Positions 24,120-36,700 of a stretch of 64,000 nt of DNA are shown here, piece after piece. A model generated the notes under the pieces. It saw only the letters and a list, made by a program, of their open reading frames with translations, searched no databases and had not been told where the DNA came from. Source of the stretch: Mantis religiosa (taxonomy: Eukaryota > Arthropoda > Insecta > Mantodea > Mantidae); assembly GCA_030765055.1 (NCBI GenBank), contig CM060954.1, forward strand, positions 110,243,813-110,307,812, given 5' to 3'. Numbering within the stretch: position 1 is the first letter of the stretch; every line of letters starts with the position of its first letter. The position numbers were made by a program, and so were the translations under genes.

Positions 24120-24810
24120 CGAGGTATGTCCAGAAAGTAAGTTCTGTTTGGTAATAAAATGAAATTGTGTACAGATGCAAATAAATTATTCACTGCACAA
24201 AATTCTACAACACTTAAATTACTTTGCCACATAACTGCCGAAATCTTGCAGGCCTTAATCATAGTGAGGCACAAGTTTTTGTATACCTTCTTCATAGAAT
24301 TTTGCCGCCTGTCTTTTCAACCAATTGGAAATATTTTCTTTCAGCTCTTCGTCATTGTTGAGGTGTTGACCGCCAAGGAACGAATTGAGATGCAAAAACA
24401 GATGAAAGTCGCTAGGAGCGAGGTCAGGGCTGTACCGGGAGTGATCAAACACGTCCCAGACAAATCCTTGTAGGATGTTTTTCGTCGCATTTGCAGTGTG
24501 TGTTCGTGCGTTGTCGTGTAGGAACACAATACCTTTTGACATCGCAAATTTGCCCATAAATTTCAATTGGTTTCACTTTCCTAGCATTTAGAAAACGAAT
24601 CACAGATCTGATTTCATAAGCGGCTGAATTTTCAATTAACACCGACATTGTAAACAAGCACAACAAAGCGTACGTGGCTGACAGCGATCTCACAATGGTG
24701 CACGTTTCTTCTGCTTGATACAGAGTGTCTACCGCGCACGTGCGGAACTGCGATCGCAGTGCTGCTGCGAAAATAAATTGAAACAGAACTTACTTTCTGG
24801 ACGCCCCTTG
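24120..24810 (-). mobile_element. Internally deleted mariner element, copy 2 (non-autonomous)
   Basis: About 691 bp with TA at 24118-24119 and 24811-24812. Both ends read CGAGGTATGTCCAGAAAGTA and (complement of the right end) CAAGGGGCGTCCAGAAAGTA, a good terminal inverted repeat. The interior has the same N-terminal to C-terminal transposase join (GGCAAATTTGC-GATGTCAAA) as the copy at 1796-2469. Its ends are better preserved than those of copy 1. Non-autonomous mobility is inferred. Confidence 0.9.
24241..24566 (-). pseudogene. C-terminal mariner transposase fragment at the deletion join
   Basis: Frame 24255-24566 on the minus strand encodes FLHDNARTHTANATKNILQG with the second catalytic Asp and an intact HDNAR motif. 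LAPSDFHLFLHL holds the third Asp, and FYEEGIQKLVPHYD closes it; a stop near 24250 follows. The first Asp is deleted. The separate N-terminal frame (near 24640-24570) ends just before the join. It is better kept than the equivalent fragment at 2047-2370, which has lost the Asn after the second Asp. Confidence 0.85.
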
Positions 24811-24947
24811 TATTAATTTGCTATGGGATATTAAAAACCAGAATGGTCGAGTAACTTGCCATTTGGTGTAAGTTGTTATTCAATCACATAAACACTACAC
24901 CGTTTTTCCATAACACAGAAATACTTAAATTAGTTCATCTTCAAGTA

Positions 24948-25038
24948 GCATGGTGGTAGCATGTCTGCCTCACGTTCAAGAGGTCTCGAGTTCGAATCTC
25001 TGTCCTCGTTGGAGGACGTAAATAGACAAAACAAAAAA
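24948..25038 (+). mobile_element. Short SINE, family D, with internal deletion and 11-bp duplication
   Basis: The tRNA-like head (GTGGTGGTAGCATGTCTGCC, B box GAGTTCGAATCTC) joins directly to the 3' end of the family (GTTGGAGGACGTAAATAGAC) and an A-rich tail. The central 130 or so bases of family D are missing. The 11-bp repeats ATCTTCAAGTA at 24937-24947 and 25039-25049 flank it exactly, so the deletion most likely predates or accompanied insertion. Confidence 0.85.
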
Positions 25039-25315
25039 ATCTTCAAGTAAATTGATTTATAAAATCCCTTTGAGTCATTTAGTAATTTATGAAATGCAAT
25101 TAAGAAGTGTTTTACACACCAGAAAAGTAGAAATGAAAAATGGAAATTGGTTAAGTGATTTTCTTTAGTTACCCTACATACACTTTCACACACACATTAT
25201 TTTGTCATAGATTTTCATCAACAAATAGGTCCTTATAAGTTAGATATAAAAACAATTACTCAAGATGTTCTCGGAAAACATGCCAGGTGAAAAGACGATT
25301 GGAAATCGACGTTTG

Positions 25316-25548
25316 CCCGCCTCGTTAGCGTGGTGGTAGTGTCTGCCTCACGTTCAAGAGGTTCCGCGTTTGAATCTCGGTCAGGGTGAATTACCTGGAT
25401 ATGTGTTTTCCGGGGTTTTCCTTTATCCTGAAAGACGAATGTCGGGTAACTCTAAGCTCTATGGACCATGGGCTCATTTGAGCATCCTTTCACCCGTTCC
25501 ATTCATCGTCCGATATGATTTAATGTTGGAGGACGTAAAATTACAACA
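25316..25548 (+). mobile_element. SINE, family D, complete copy with 13-bp duplication
   Basis: Starts CCCGCCTCGTTAGCGTGGTG. B box GCGTTTGAATCTCGG. The body includes GGGGTTTTCCTTTATCCTG, AAGACGAATGTCGGGTAAC and TCATCGTCCGATATGA. Ends GTTGGAGGACGTAAAATTAC. Exact repeats AAATCGACGTTTG at 25303-25315 and 25549-25561 set both boundaries, giving 233 bp as the family's full length. Confidence 0.92.
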
Positions 25549-25561
25549 AAATCGACGTTTG

Positions 25562-27020
25562 GTTACCGTACATCACTCTCATCATCTTAAATGCTCTCTT
25601 GGAAATCGGTCTTAAAATGGAAATCAGTCGGCTTAAGATGAAACGATCTATACAACTTGATCATGAATATTTAGTTTCTTTGACCTAATTAATTTTCACA
25701 CTCAGTAATGCGAGTGTTGGCAGTGGTTTGTTTTGTTGATATTTCGTGTTATATCTATGTTTTGGTTATAAAATTTCTTAAAAATATGTTAATGATGGGA
25801 GCGATGTACGTTCCAGAAACATCGAATTCTAATTCTGTTTCCACATGGTCTTTAACCAGAGAAGACCTAGAACATATTCAGGAAAGCGTCAGGTCTTATT
25901 TCAAAATTTACTAGTTTAGGGTAGTTTCCCAGAAGAGATTTTGACGAATTCATGGCATTTCGGTATTATCTATTCAGTACTTCAAGGTTTTATATTGTTA
26001 CGCAAACGGCAGGTTTATGACTACTTATTTATTGTTAAAGATCCCATAGAACCCAAGCCTAGCATTAGAGAACACAGTACATAATATTCATGCAGTTTGG
26101 AATGCAGAACACACTTATTTTAATGGTGTATATAGCAATAAATCACTGTGCAATATTTTTGTATTTTATAACTCCTTATAATTCTTTATAACTCACTTAT
26201 AAGTTTATAGATATGGAAGACATCTCTCTTTTAGCTAACAGCTCTAAATAAATACAATCATTTTAAAATAAATTCCCAAAACATCTTTAAAACTCCCTAA
26301 CCTAAACGATATAGCTATACGAATATTCAATTTCTTTAGCATTGGGAGTCTGAACGCAGTTTCTAAAGAGGGATTTTAGATTTGGAAGTGATCCTCATTA
26401 AGGAATTTAATACTACTCTCAAATTTCCAAAGTTAGAAGTGTTCTCTTTTTATGCTTACGGAACCATATAATTCCCCGTTAAACTTAGAACTTGGAGAGG
26501 TTTTTGCTTATGAAATATCGAGCATGAAAAGAAGAAATTAAAAATTCGTACTGTCTCTCGCTTTCGGGGATAAGCTGCTGTCAAACAGAAATTTTGGAGC
26601 GTTAAAAAGTTTCTCAAACATTTTGCCGTCGAGTATCACTCTAGGCTTCTCACTGGGCCCAAAGCCAACTAACCAAAACTGAAGTTAGAAGTGCCAGAAC
26701 CTCATTAGGTTTCCATCCACAGGATAAAGCCTTAACCGCTTATGCACTTAATGTATGTAATAACTTAAGTTCAATTTAATCGATACTTTTATGTGGTTCC
26801 AATTAGTATCGATAGACGAATTAACTATATGCTAATGACTAATAGGCGATTCCTGTAACATGTTACTTATTTTGTCTTAAAAAGCCATATTCTGGATTTT
26901 ACAGGATTTTGGTCACATTTATGCTTATTTCCATTTTGCACACATATGTTGGTAATAATTTGGGGATTACTATAATATAGTCAGCAGCCAATTAGAAATA
27001 AATCAATCATGATTCTTTAA
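25562..27020. other. AT-rich sequence, no gene recognised
   Basis: Open frame 25708-25914 is short and unrecognised. No repeat is identified. Confidence 0.45.
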
Positions 27021-27472
27021 AAAAAATAGATAAAGATTTCTCTAATTCATCATCTGTTAATATTGTGCAAGATGCATGTTCTTCACCGAACTTGGCAGAA
27101 AATTTGGCGTATGTAAAGTCGAACTTTGGTCAAATATCAGATCCGTCTAGAATATTACCCACCTAGAAACTAGGAATTTCACTTAGTGATGTTAAAAATT
27201 TTGAGAGAAATCGAAAGTTAATAAAAACGCTGAACAAATGACTACACAGATTATACTGCCCTTTCCACAATCAGTGACCTCCTTTGTGGGCTTGAAGCAA
27301 AGTTTGAAAAATGTGAGCCGGAAGTTTCTTCAAATGAATTTACTTGCTTCAAGTGGGCTCTATAACGTCACGTGATGTAGAACATAGTTTCTCCAGATCT
27401 AACAACATTCTGTCTGACAATAGAAGAGACTTCCTATTTGACAATCTAAAAATTCACATTGTCATTTAAAGT
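27021..27472 (+). pseudogene. hAT-like transposase C-terminal remnant
   Basis: In one plus frame 27374-27472 reads TSRDVEHSFSRSNNILSDNR followed by RDFLFDNLKIHIVI and a stop. This matches the dimerisation end of hAT-type and zinc-finger BED transposases (VERSFS, then a basic turn, then ENLKMHIV). Upstream, broken frames include NFGQISDPSRILPT and GISLSDVKNFERNRKLIK, in the expected order for this class. At least one stop and several frameshifts are present. The catalytic core is not visible. Confidence 0.55.
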
Positions 27473-28085
27473 AGCTTTGCTGCTGATGAAAACTAACGCT
27501 CTGTATAAAAATGTTATTCATACTAGGTAATCCTAGTCTTCTTAAAATCAGAAATAGTACATAACTGATATCTGTTTTGGTGAATGCAGCGCACCTGATA
27601 TTGTTGCTCCTTAGTATGTGCTGCATGGACATTCGAAGAGCTAATAGTCATATTTTATATGGGTTTATTTCGTGGTACATTAGTATTAGCAGGTATTAGA
27701 AAACTTCTTAAAAAAGTTTTAAACTTAATCCTTTAGAAAAATTTAAAATAAATACCCTTAAGTTTGTTTAAATTTCAAGTAAATGTGATTACACTGATAA
27801 TTTTTAAAACTATTCGTGCCAAATGCTCTCTTGTCTTCGCCTAAGATCGTACAAATCAACCGACTTTGACACACTACCAACAGATTTGAAATGTAACGAA
27901 AGAATTGACTTTAAAGCTGATATAGGTAGTATAAATTCTTCAGCATTGAATGCTAAGGAAGATTTTGTTATAAACTGCAATTAATTTGGCGAACATTTAA
28001 TGAAATTCTTAAAAGGGTCATAAGGTACGTTGAGTATAACATAAGGGTTAAACTTGAACGGATGAAGCTACTCTAAATTTAAAAA
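27473..28085. other. AT-rich sequence, no gene recognised
   Basis: Nothing supported. It ends at the trinucleotide array. Confidence 0.4.
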
Positions 28086-28118
<33 letters not shown>

Positions 28119-28193
28119 GTGATGGTGATGGTGATGGTGATGGTGATGGTGGTGATGGTGATGGTGATGGTGGTGATGATGATGATGATGATA

Positions 28194-28285
<92 letters not shown>
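28086..28285. repeat. (ATG)n microsatellite, 200 bp, with a GGTGAT variant block
   Basis: Pure ATG triplets at both ends and a central block (about 28117-28177) of GGTGAT hexamers. It adjoins the LINE end at 28286-28430 and may have grown from that element's 3' tail. Confidence 0.97.
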
Positions 28286-28286
<1 letters not shown>

Positions 28287-28430
28287 CTCTCTTCATAGTT
28301 TAGAAGAGCTCTCCTGTTATGGTCTCATATTTCTTCCCATTTATTTATTGGTCTTCCTCTTGTTCTTATAACCGGAAGGTTTATATTTTTATGACTAATG
28401 GAATGCGAGTTATCCGTTCTTTGCAAATGG
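28286..28430 (-). mobile_element. LINE 3' end fragment
   Basis: The minus strand reads NLPVIRTRGRPINKWEEI with a stop. This resembles the GRP..+W.E(E/D) motif close to the end of many arthropod LINE ORF2 proteins (compare 44000 and 61800). The 3' end meets the trinucleotide array directly. Confidence 0.4.
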
Positions 28431-30118
28431 AATGTTGGTATTTATTTACTTTTTTCCATTAACGAAAATATGTCATTAAAATTAAAGGAATGAACTGGCT
28501 TGTTTTCATTTGGAGCACAATAAATGTCGCCTTGTTACCATGAGTCAGGTGATTACATAAGCAAGCATGCCCTTTGTAGCATGGAAGACGCTATACACAA
28601 AATAGTTAACCAGAAATATTAGTTCTTGTTATTTCAGAATTAAAGCGACCTTAAATCATACATTTTCAGTTGGAAATGCTTAAATGTGCATTTGGAACGA
28701 AACTTAATCAGAAATTTTGAGGAGGCTCTCCATCTTAATTACATTAAACATGCAGCCAATTTTAAAGCTTTTACATATTTTCTTTGAGATCTTATGTATA
28801 ACATTTTTTATAATTTGTTTGCTCATCACTTCCTAAAATATATTTAATACACAGTCGGATTGGAACACAACAGGCCTTAGGAGAAATAAGATGTTTATGT
28901 GTCCTCATTTCAACCTAGGTTCACTTACAGCCTGAGTAATTTTTAAATGAAGTGGAGCAGATTATACAGCAGAAGGGGGTGCGTTGCCCACTTAGACCTA
29001 CATAGATTCATTACATCTACAATCCCTCAGGAGGGAGGATGAATAGATGAGAAACTAACCCAGCATTTGTCTGTTCACCAGGAAAGTGCACAAAACAGTA
29101 AAGATAGGGATGGTCATCCAAAAGGTATACCGAAAGATAAAAGACAGCAACCAAATACAAATTGAGTTCATAAATTATCCCACGCAGTTTCTTCAAATGA
29201 GATTGGTGTACTAAGTGGTACTGGCTCATGCGCCCAGTCTGCCATCCACTGAACTTACGACGGAACTCCGAAATGAACAGAACCGACCAATAAAGCCAAT
29301 AAAGGGGCGCTAGTGGGTATACAAGAGAGGAAATACTCCAGTTATTTAGCTGCGGAGAGTGATTGAGAGGGAAAAGCTGGTGTCACTGCCGGGCTGACAG
29401 ACGGTAAGGGCCTCTCATAGGAGCAATCACGAGCTGTCAGACTTTGTCCTCAAGTGGGAATCCCTTATTTTATTCTCTATCGATCCATTTCTCGTAGCTA
29501 CACCACCGGATGGCGTTGCGCCTGACAGTCCCTCCAGACTTTCTGTCAGCATTCCCTTTATCTGCGAGATTTATCTTACTTCCAGAATGAGCTGAATGGA
29601 TGTTCCGAAAATAAAATGGTCTCTCTATTAGCTCTCACATCTGCCTATTGTAATCCTTGCAACGATTTTGATTCCCTTCCTGGAGAGATATTGTAGAAGA
29701 GATGGAAATGTATCCCCATAAATAGATTTTTGTTTACAAATTCTGTTTACCTGCAATAAGAAGAGGAAGTGTTACACTTGATATAAAACGTTCAGAGCTA
29801 AAGCACATTTCAGGATCCCTTAAATCAAAAAGAGCCCTATAGGCTGTGTGGGTGCGTATCTATCTCGCTCTCACATTAGCACTCACTGAATGTCTGAGTG
29901 TATGTACGTGTGTGTGTATGTGTGTGTGTGTTTTTGTACAGTAAAATTTGTTATTAAATTTATATTCTAAGATTAAATATGAAGATCTTCAAAATAATCC
30001 CCCATCCATAGCTACCCTTTACATGGAAAGGTTTTTTTAATTAAAATTCTATTAAAAATGTTCATAACAAATGAAATGTGTATATAGAATTTTCTTTGAA
30101 CAGACTCATATTGTTGAG
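28431..30118. other. No gene recognised
   Basis: A short (GT)n run lies at about 29906-29932. Open frame 29017-29229 (minus) is unrecognised. Confidence 0.4.
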
Positions 30119-30350
30119 CCCGCCTTGGTAGCGTGGTGGTAGCGTGTCTGACCCACGTTCAAGAGGTCCCGAGTTCGCATCTTGGTCAGGGTGAGTTACC
30201 TGGATAAGGTTTTCCCTTATCCTTCAAGACGAATGTCGCGTAACTCTAAGCTCTATGCACCCTGGGCTCATTTGAGCATCATTTCACCCATTCCAGTCAT
30301 CGTCCGATATGACTTAAAGTTGGAGGACGTAAACTAACAGAAAAGAAAAC
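30119..30350 (+). mobile_element. SINE, family D, full-length copy
   Basis: CCCGCCTTGGTAGCGTGGTG head, B box GAGTTCGCATCTTGG, then the family body and GTTGGAGGACGTAAAC with an A-rich tail. I found no convincing target-site duplication. Confidence 0.85.
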
Positions 30351-31255
30351 AATTCAAATTTTTGTGAATGACACCGGCATAAGTGGCAAGAAATAGACAA
30401 AATCATTTTAATTGTTAAGATATTGATTTAAGGATGAGAATTCTTATACTCCTCTGAAATAGGAAGTCATTCATCTCTCTCTTTCTCCTTCCTGGTTAGC
30501 CAAGCGAAAGGAATTCCACATTGTAATTTGGTTTCAGAACATTTGACTATTGAATAAATCTACTGTCTTCAACTCTGTTTCTATTTAGAAGAAAATATAT
30601 AATAAAAGTATTTGTAAAAATATTAGCTCGAAATCGAAGGCTTCAAACGTTGTTGCTGCAGTGCTTTGTCCTTTAACAGGAAATTTTTCTGAGCATCATC
30701 TTTGAGTTTCCAGTACATCCAACAGCGACCAGGAAATATGCCACACAACCTACTGCTGCGTATCAATACTTGCTTAAGGTACACAATGTTGGAAGGTAGG
30801 CGCGAGATCAACTGCCTTTATGTCTTCTTTCACTGTAGAGAATGGCTGATATGTACCAAAAAATTTGCTGGCTTCTCTAAGTAATGGGTCGGTGTAAAGT
30901 GAGACAGGCAACTTCCAGTTACACAAGAGGTAGTTATACCTGTGCCGCCGGAATGAGCGTGCTGGGTTCTCTTCGTAAAGCTTTCCCTCTGGTTGAATTA
31001 GGAATTACTGACCAGTGGTACTTAAAATCACTTTTCAAGAATTTTTTAGGAAACATCTTGACAGTTACTGTAGATAACTAAAAATATTTAGTGAATGATG
31101 TATGTATTTTGTGAGTTCAGCTGCATTATTTAAGTAAAGAACTTTGCGATTTGTGATACTGTAAATAATGAAATCGACTAAAGGAGATGATCATTAATTG
31201 AAATAAATTTGAGTTACTAGCCAAGAATGTATAGCCCATTAAGTTTACGATAAGT

Positions 31256-31300
<45 letters not shown>

Positions 31301-32060
31301 GATGACAGAATTCTTCGATCTACTTCCCTTCGTGCTAACATGTTGGAAAATTGAGTTTTCTGTACCTATTGTATGTTTTTTTTCTACTTCAGTGCAGATG
31401 CATGTATAAAGTATATTAAATTTTTTAAATGTCTATGCGTTTAGTTTTTCAAAAATGGAATGTTTAGCAGTTAAATTTTACCCTTTAAATTTCGCATCGA
31501 TAACCTATTTGTTAGTATTTACTATTATTTAAATCATGCAGTGGATAAACGAGAGCTGCAAGATATTATTTGTTTTAGAATTAGGATAATCTGCCAGTAC
31601 TCTTGCTATTGAAACCACCATACGTAACATATGTTAGTAGTTAATCCCATTTGATCTACTATTTCCATTGTTCATTATTACGGAATACATATGCTTAACG
31701 GGCATTGGAGAATTTTGGAAGCAGAAGATGTTCTATTTCGACTGGTGCTATAAAATTCTTCTGTAATTTCCAATAATGCACTGTGTACACTTGTATCACT
31801 TTAGATATGTTTTATATTCCATTCTACTTTATTTTAATATTTGGTATATTATAAATGCTGATGTCGCTCATGTATATCATACGAACACAATTATGGTTTT
31901 AAAGATGGAGGTCTTAATAGAATTACTTAATCTACCGTGTCTGTCCAAAGCATGAAGCAAACATACCTCTCTGGTATGTATTATAACAACAAATTGCGAC
32001 GTAAGCACTGTATGAATACCATTATTGGTTGGCATGCATGCGTGTACGTATATTTGTAAT
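30351..32060. other. No gene recognised; one (AT)n array
   Basis: (AT)n runs from 31260 to 31298. The remaining sequence is AT-rich, with no coding frame or repeat that I can support. Confidence 0.4.
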
Positions 32061-32435
32061 TACTCAGAACTGAAACGTAAATGTTTGACATGACGTGATA
32101 AAAATATTACTTTGAATAATCCAATTCGAGCGAGAGGAAACAATAAATTTCCTGCTGCCCTGGCAGAACGTATCTGGTCGCATTATATCTTTGTTTATGA
32201 ATGGTTCGTAATCTCTATTTACTCTAGCGAGTTCATACTTTTAAATACTCAGCACTGAAATTTAAACTACTGACATGACGGATAAAAGAATTACTGTAAA
32301 TAAGTCAAGGTGTTAAATTCGGGAAAGAGCAACTTCATTTCCTGTTAGCCTGTGGAATGCTGTATGCTTATGTTTATGAGTGAATGCTGGATAAGAAGGA
32401 TTTACTCTGGAGAGTTCAGATCAATATCACTCAGT
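32061..32435 (+). repeat. Diverged tandem duplication, about 186-bp period
   Basis: Units start near 32061 and 32246 (TACTCAG(A/C)ACTGAAA). They share TGACATGACG, TTTCCTG, TTTATGA and TTTACTCT(A/G)G(C/A)GAGTTCA. Divergence is substantial, so the duplication is old. Confidence 0.7.
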
Positions 32436-32679
32436 TGTTATTTACACAACAGTAGAGTAAGTGTTAAATAGTGCAATGGCTTTTCTTGCGATGAATTTAG
32501 TGGCGAGTCACAAACGCAGGTATTGCGAAGTCATGCTCGAAGTATTATTTTTAAGGTGTACACATTCTTCAAAATTTTTCGGAAACAGAAAGTAAATATG
32601 AGTTATAGCAAAGAGTGCTTCCGTTTAAAAGCACGGAAAGATTGTATCAGCTGGATCAGCTTGCAAATGAAACGGGACA

Positions 32680-33035
32680 CGCCTCCCACCTTACCTAGCA
32701 CTGCCAAATAATCCAATTGAGTTGGTGTGGGCTCAAATAAAAAGGGGAATTGCAAACAGAAATAATACTTTTAAACTGACGGGCGTTAAACGACTTGTTC
32801 ACGAAGAAATTGACAAGGTAACACAACAGGACTGGGAGAATGCGTGAGGCTTGCAGAAAACCTTCAAGAACACGATTTTTAAGAAAGAAATAGCACGTGA
32901 CGAGGTTTTGGAACCTAAAATCTTAAATTTTCAAGACTCAGACGATGGACAGTGACAATGACGAATTGTCTCTTAACAGAAGTGACATTGACTGCGTTAT
33001 GAATGAGCTACTGACAGTTCCATTGGATTAGAAAA
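32680..33035 (+). pseudogene. DDE transposase C-terminal remnant (DDE_3 type)
   Basis: From about 32686 one plus frame reads RLPPYLALPNNPIELVWAQI and on through KRGIANRNNTFKL, VHEEIDKVTQQDWENA, up to a TGA, then more codons in frame to an acidic tail (QDSDDGQ). The LPPY...NPIELVWAQIK pattern is the third catalytic motif region of insect DDE_3 transposases. The two earlier Asp residues are not visible upstream. It is related in type to 19460-20460 and 50399-50708. Confidence 0.65.
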
Positions 33036-36000
33036 ACCGGCAATTCATAAACTATAATAATAGTTATAGTAATTTAAACTATACATAATTTGCGATTTTT
33101 TTTTTTTTTCAAATTTTGACTTTGGCAACTGCAACGTTGTAAACGTTTGTAAAATATAATTTGCTTACCCTTACGTCTGCGCGAAGGAGTCCTGCATGTT
33201 ATATGAATGTGCGAGATAGAGGGAAATATAAAAGGAGTGGGGTAACAAGCTGGCAACGCTGAGTGTAATACGGCATCTGATTAGCTGGACTCCAGAACTT
33301 TTCCCCCTTGAAACACATAATAATTTACGTCCTTCTGTCATTGAAAATTGGGTCCACCGTATACGTGCAACCCAACGAAGTCGCGACGGCCACTTACTGT
33401 TTGGTACAGCAAGCATAGTTCCAGGGGACACCCCAGATCAGTTCAGTTACAGAATATTTATAAACATTCTGACGCCTTCTACATTTAGGAACAAATCTTC
33501 TCGTTTTATTGTACGGAGGGAATAGGGCACATGATTTTTAACGCTTCTACTCCTTGTTTAGCATGCATTCTCTGTCACACACATTTACTGTCCTTGTCCC
33601 ACTGTGTAATGGTGGCACATTCCTCTCAGGGACCTTCTGTGCGTTGGAGGACAGTAAATGATGCTGTATTCCACACGTAATGGCATTAATTATGTTCCAA
33701 AATAAAAATGAAATAAACTTCAAAATTTATATAACGTATTTTATTTAAGTTGAAAGACACGATATAGCAGTATTAAAAATTACACGTATATTTTTAGAAT
33801 GAATTGTGATTAGTAATTTATGCAGATTTGTAGTAGGTAAAGAAGATTGCATAGGTGTTGCACATAATATATTTCATTGTTTCCTAATAAATGTTCGAGA
33901 GGCATATTCTAGATGGTGTTTGTTAAGCTTTCATTGAAATTGAAACAATTTAATGCTGATTGAAAACATATAGGTAACAATTAAGAGATGTAATAAAATA
34001 TATTTTTTAAGTAAACTGCTTATGTCTGGAAAGCATTTTGGAGATAATCAAAAACATCACGCCACTACTTGATTGCTTAGTACACCTAGGAGTGGCGACA
34101 CAGCGGACTTTGACGGCAACATATATATATTAGCCATTCAACACGGACAATAATGGTTAATGACAATGCTATTAGAACAGAGCGTGCCTGTTACCAGGAT
34201 GGGATTTATTGCCCACCTTGGTTGGTGCCAGAGGAAGATGAGAGGGCCGTCCTCACACCACGCCGGACTTCCACCGCGTGAACCCGTTATTGATTCAGGG
34301 CTTTGAGTGAGCCTGGAGTACGTACGGAAGTGATCGGATACTGGAACAAATCCTCACACAGTCCCTTTGAATTTGAAGAAGGGACGCATTATATCCTCAC
34401 CAATCGATTTGCAGGCGACTTCTTTGTTGAATTCCCGAGTTTAAAGCGAGTTACGAAAGTCAATATCCCGTCCAAAGAGGCTCAACTCTCCTGAAAACAG
34501 CTGTATTGTTGGGGCTTGTCCAAAATTCAGTTTCTACGATGAACATTCCCAAAAGAAACTCAAGAGATTATCTGCCATGAATCGAAAAATGAGCAGATAT
34601 GTAGCTTTTAATGTCATAAGAGAACGGGAAATCAACGTATGCATTAACCCAGATATGCCTGAAATAACTTCCAGCGTAGGTTTTCCTTCAATTCCTATGT
34701 ATTGCGTTGTTTTAAGTTAGTTTTACTTATTTTGACAGATTTTGCTGCCCAACATGTAGTTGTCTATAAGTAATCAAGTGTCCCATAGGTGGGAGGTTGG
34801 GAACAAGGTCAGGCAAGGATAGTGACTATGTTTCAAGGGAAGGCGCTTTGTACTGGATACTAGAATCAAGAGTAACATTACAGTAGACAAGTAATATATT
34901 ATACTGTCATTAAAAATATAGTAGAAATCAAGTTGAAAACAAACTAGGGATATCTTTCCTAATTAGAGCTATTTTTCATATACAAACCAAAGGAAATTTC
35001 AAAAATATTTTCAATCATGTTATTATGCTTTGGTGTGGTATGCAAGGAAGCATTTCACATGCAGACTCACTTCAAGTTAATTGCATATGGTTGGAGTCTT
35101 CATGGGTCACAATGACAACGTGTTCTGTTCTCCTGTGGTGCGATCATATCTGGAGTCCATTTTTTCATGCTTTGGAGCTCCATGTATGCAGAGTATTGCT
35201 GTTGGAATTCTTCTACAAAACTTCAAATGAACGTTTTTCTTGGATTTAGGCTCAGACGTTCCTTCAGCTTCTGCAGAGTGGCTAGTCGTATGTATTTCTG
35301 CCTCAGGCCGGAGCAAACTTCCGACCTGTTCATATAGAATGATCAATAATAGGCAGGGAATGTTATGTAAGCGTAACACATAAAAATGTCTCAATTGTTT
35401 CTAAGAGTACATGAGGGCTTGTCTAGTTGTCTGAGTATGTTTTGCCAATGAATACAATAGCAGTTTTATTTTTTCAAGTACATGTTCTAAAACTGCTTAT
35501 CCACGTTATTGCACTCTTGATGGAAGCTCCACCATGACAGAAACTGCTGAAATTGTGTTGAAATATGCGCGTTTGATAAACACAGAGTCGATCTAAAACT
35601 TGTTTTTCCATTACATATGCAACTACGATGATCCATTGCTCCACATTTAACAAAACATTTGAAGAGTTTGCCAACAGTATATAAAAATTTGTAGATACCT
35701 AAACTCGCATTTCCCGGCAATCGAGTCAAACGAGATGGCCTCGCGGTGTGTGAAGTCCGGAGTTCTATTCAAGTTCGACAAGCTACTGATAATTTTTCTT
35801 TTCGGGGATTTTCCTGGTTGCTAGCCAACTGCTGGGGTGATTTTGTAATTTCCTCTTTTTTTCCCTTTCCTTTGATGTCCTTATGATATAGAATCTAAGG
35901 ATCAAGTGACCAGATGTGCGAGGAGCATGATGTTAGTTCATTTTATGAATCTCTCTGTCATGGCATTCGGTGTGGTCGGACACCTCTTCATGGGGAGAGG

Positions 36001-36075
36001 GAGCTCCCAGGGCGGCATCAGGATGAAGTGTGACGACGTTAAGGAGCCCGGCTATCGAGTTTGCTATTCCGGATA
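33036..36075. other. No gene recognised
   Basis: Nothing clear. Open frames (33171-33431 minus, 34303-34494 plus, 35025-35249 plus) are short and unrecognised. A T run lies at about 33098-33110. Confidence 0.4.
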
Positions 36076-36096
36076 CTCTCTCTCTCTCTCTCTCTC

Positions 36097-36153
<57 letters not shown>
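36076..36153. repeat. (CT)n microsatellite, about 78 bp
   Basis: CT dinucleotides with a single interruption (CA) at about 36099. Confidence 0.97.
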
Positions 36154-36158
<5 letters not shown>

Positions 36159-36594
36159 TTGCTTCACTCCTTCCTCCTGGATGTTTCCAGAGGCACAGTA
36201 GGAGAATTTGCCACTTCGATTACCCGTACGCTATCTGAAACCGTTCCAGTCACCCAAGCTGCATATTCTTATAGATTTTAATATTCTTACGGTTTTAAAA
36301 AGCAAATTCTGCAAGTTTTACTGATTTACTTCATGTACTAAATTAGTTTAGCTTTCACTTTCGGCAAATATTTTGGAAGATTGGAATATTTTTGAGGAAT
36401 ATGCTTGGCGGGAACTGGAAGACAAGTCTTCGGTCCTCCACGCATGTTCAGATCCGGAGTTATTTTGGCCAGATGTATTTAGATGTTTAAAATCTTCAAG
36501 TACTGGTCAATATTTTGGTGTGAATATCCAGAGCATGACCTAAATGGTCATTATCATTACACGATGATCTATTTTTTCTACTACAAATGACAGC

Positions 36595-36700
36595 CGAGCG
36601 AGGTGGGGCATGGGTATCTTGTTTGGTTCGCCCTAAGAAGACTGTCGTTCGATCCCCTGGGGACAACCTTCTTTACCCTTTGTTTGTTTTTTATGTTCTC
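36595..36700 (+). mobile_element. Possible tRNA-derived SINE head
   Basis: GCCGAGCGAGGTGGGGCATG, then a B-box-like CGTTCGATCCCC. The spacing fits a polymerase III promoter but the A box is poor and no duplication was found. How far the body extends towards 36980 is unknown. Confidence 0.35.
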
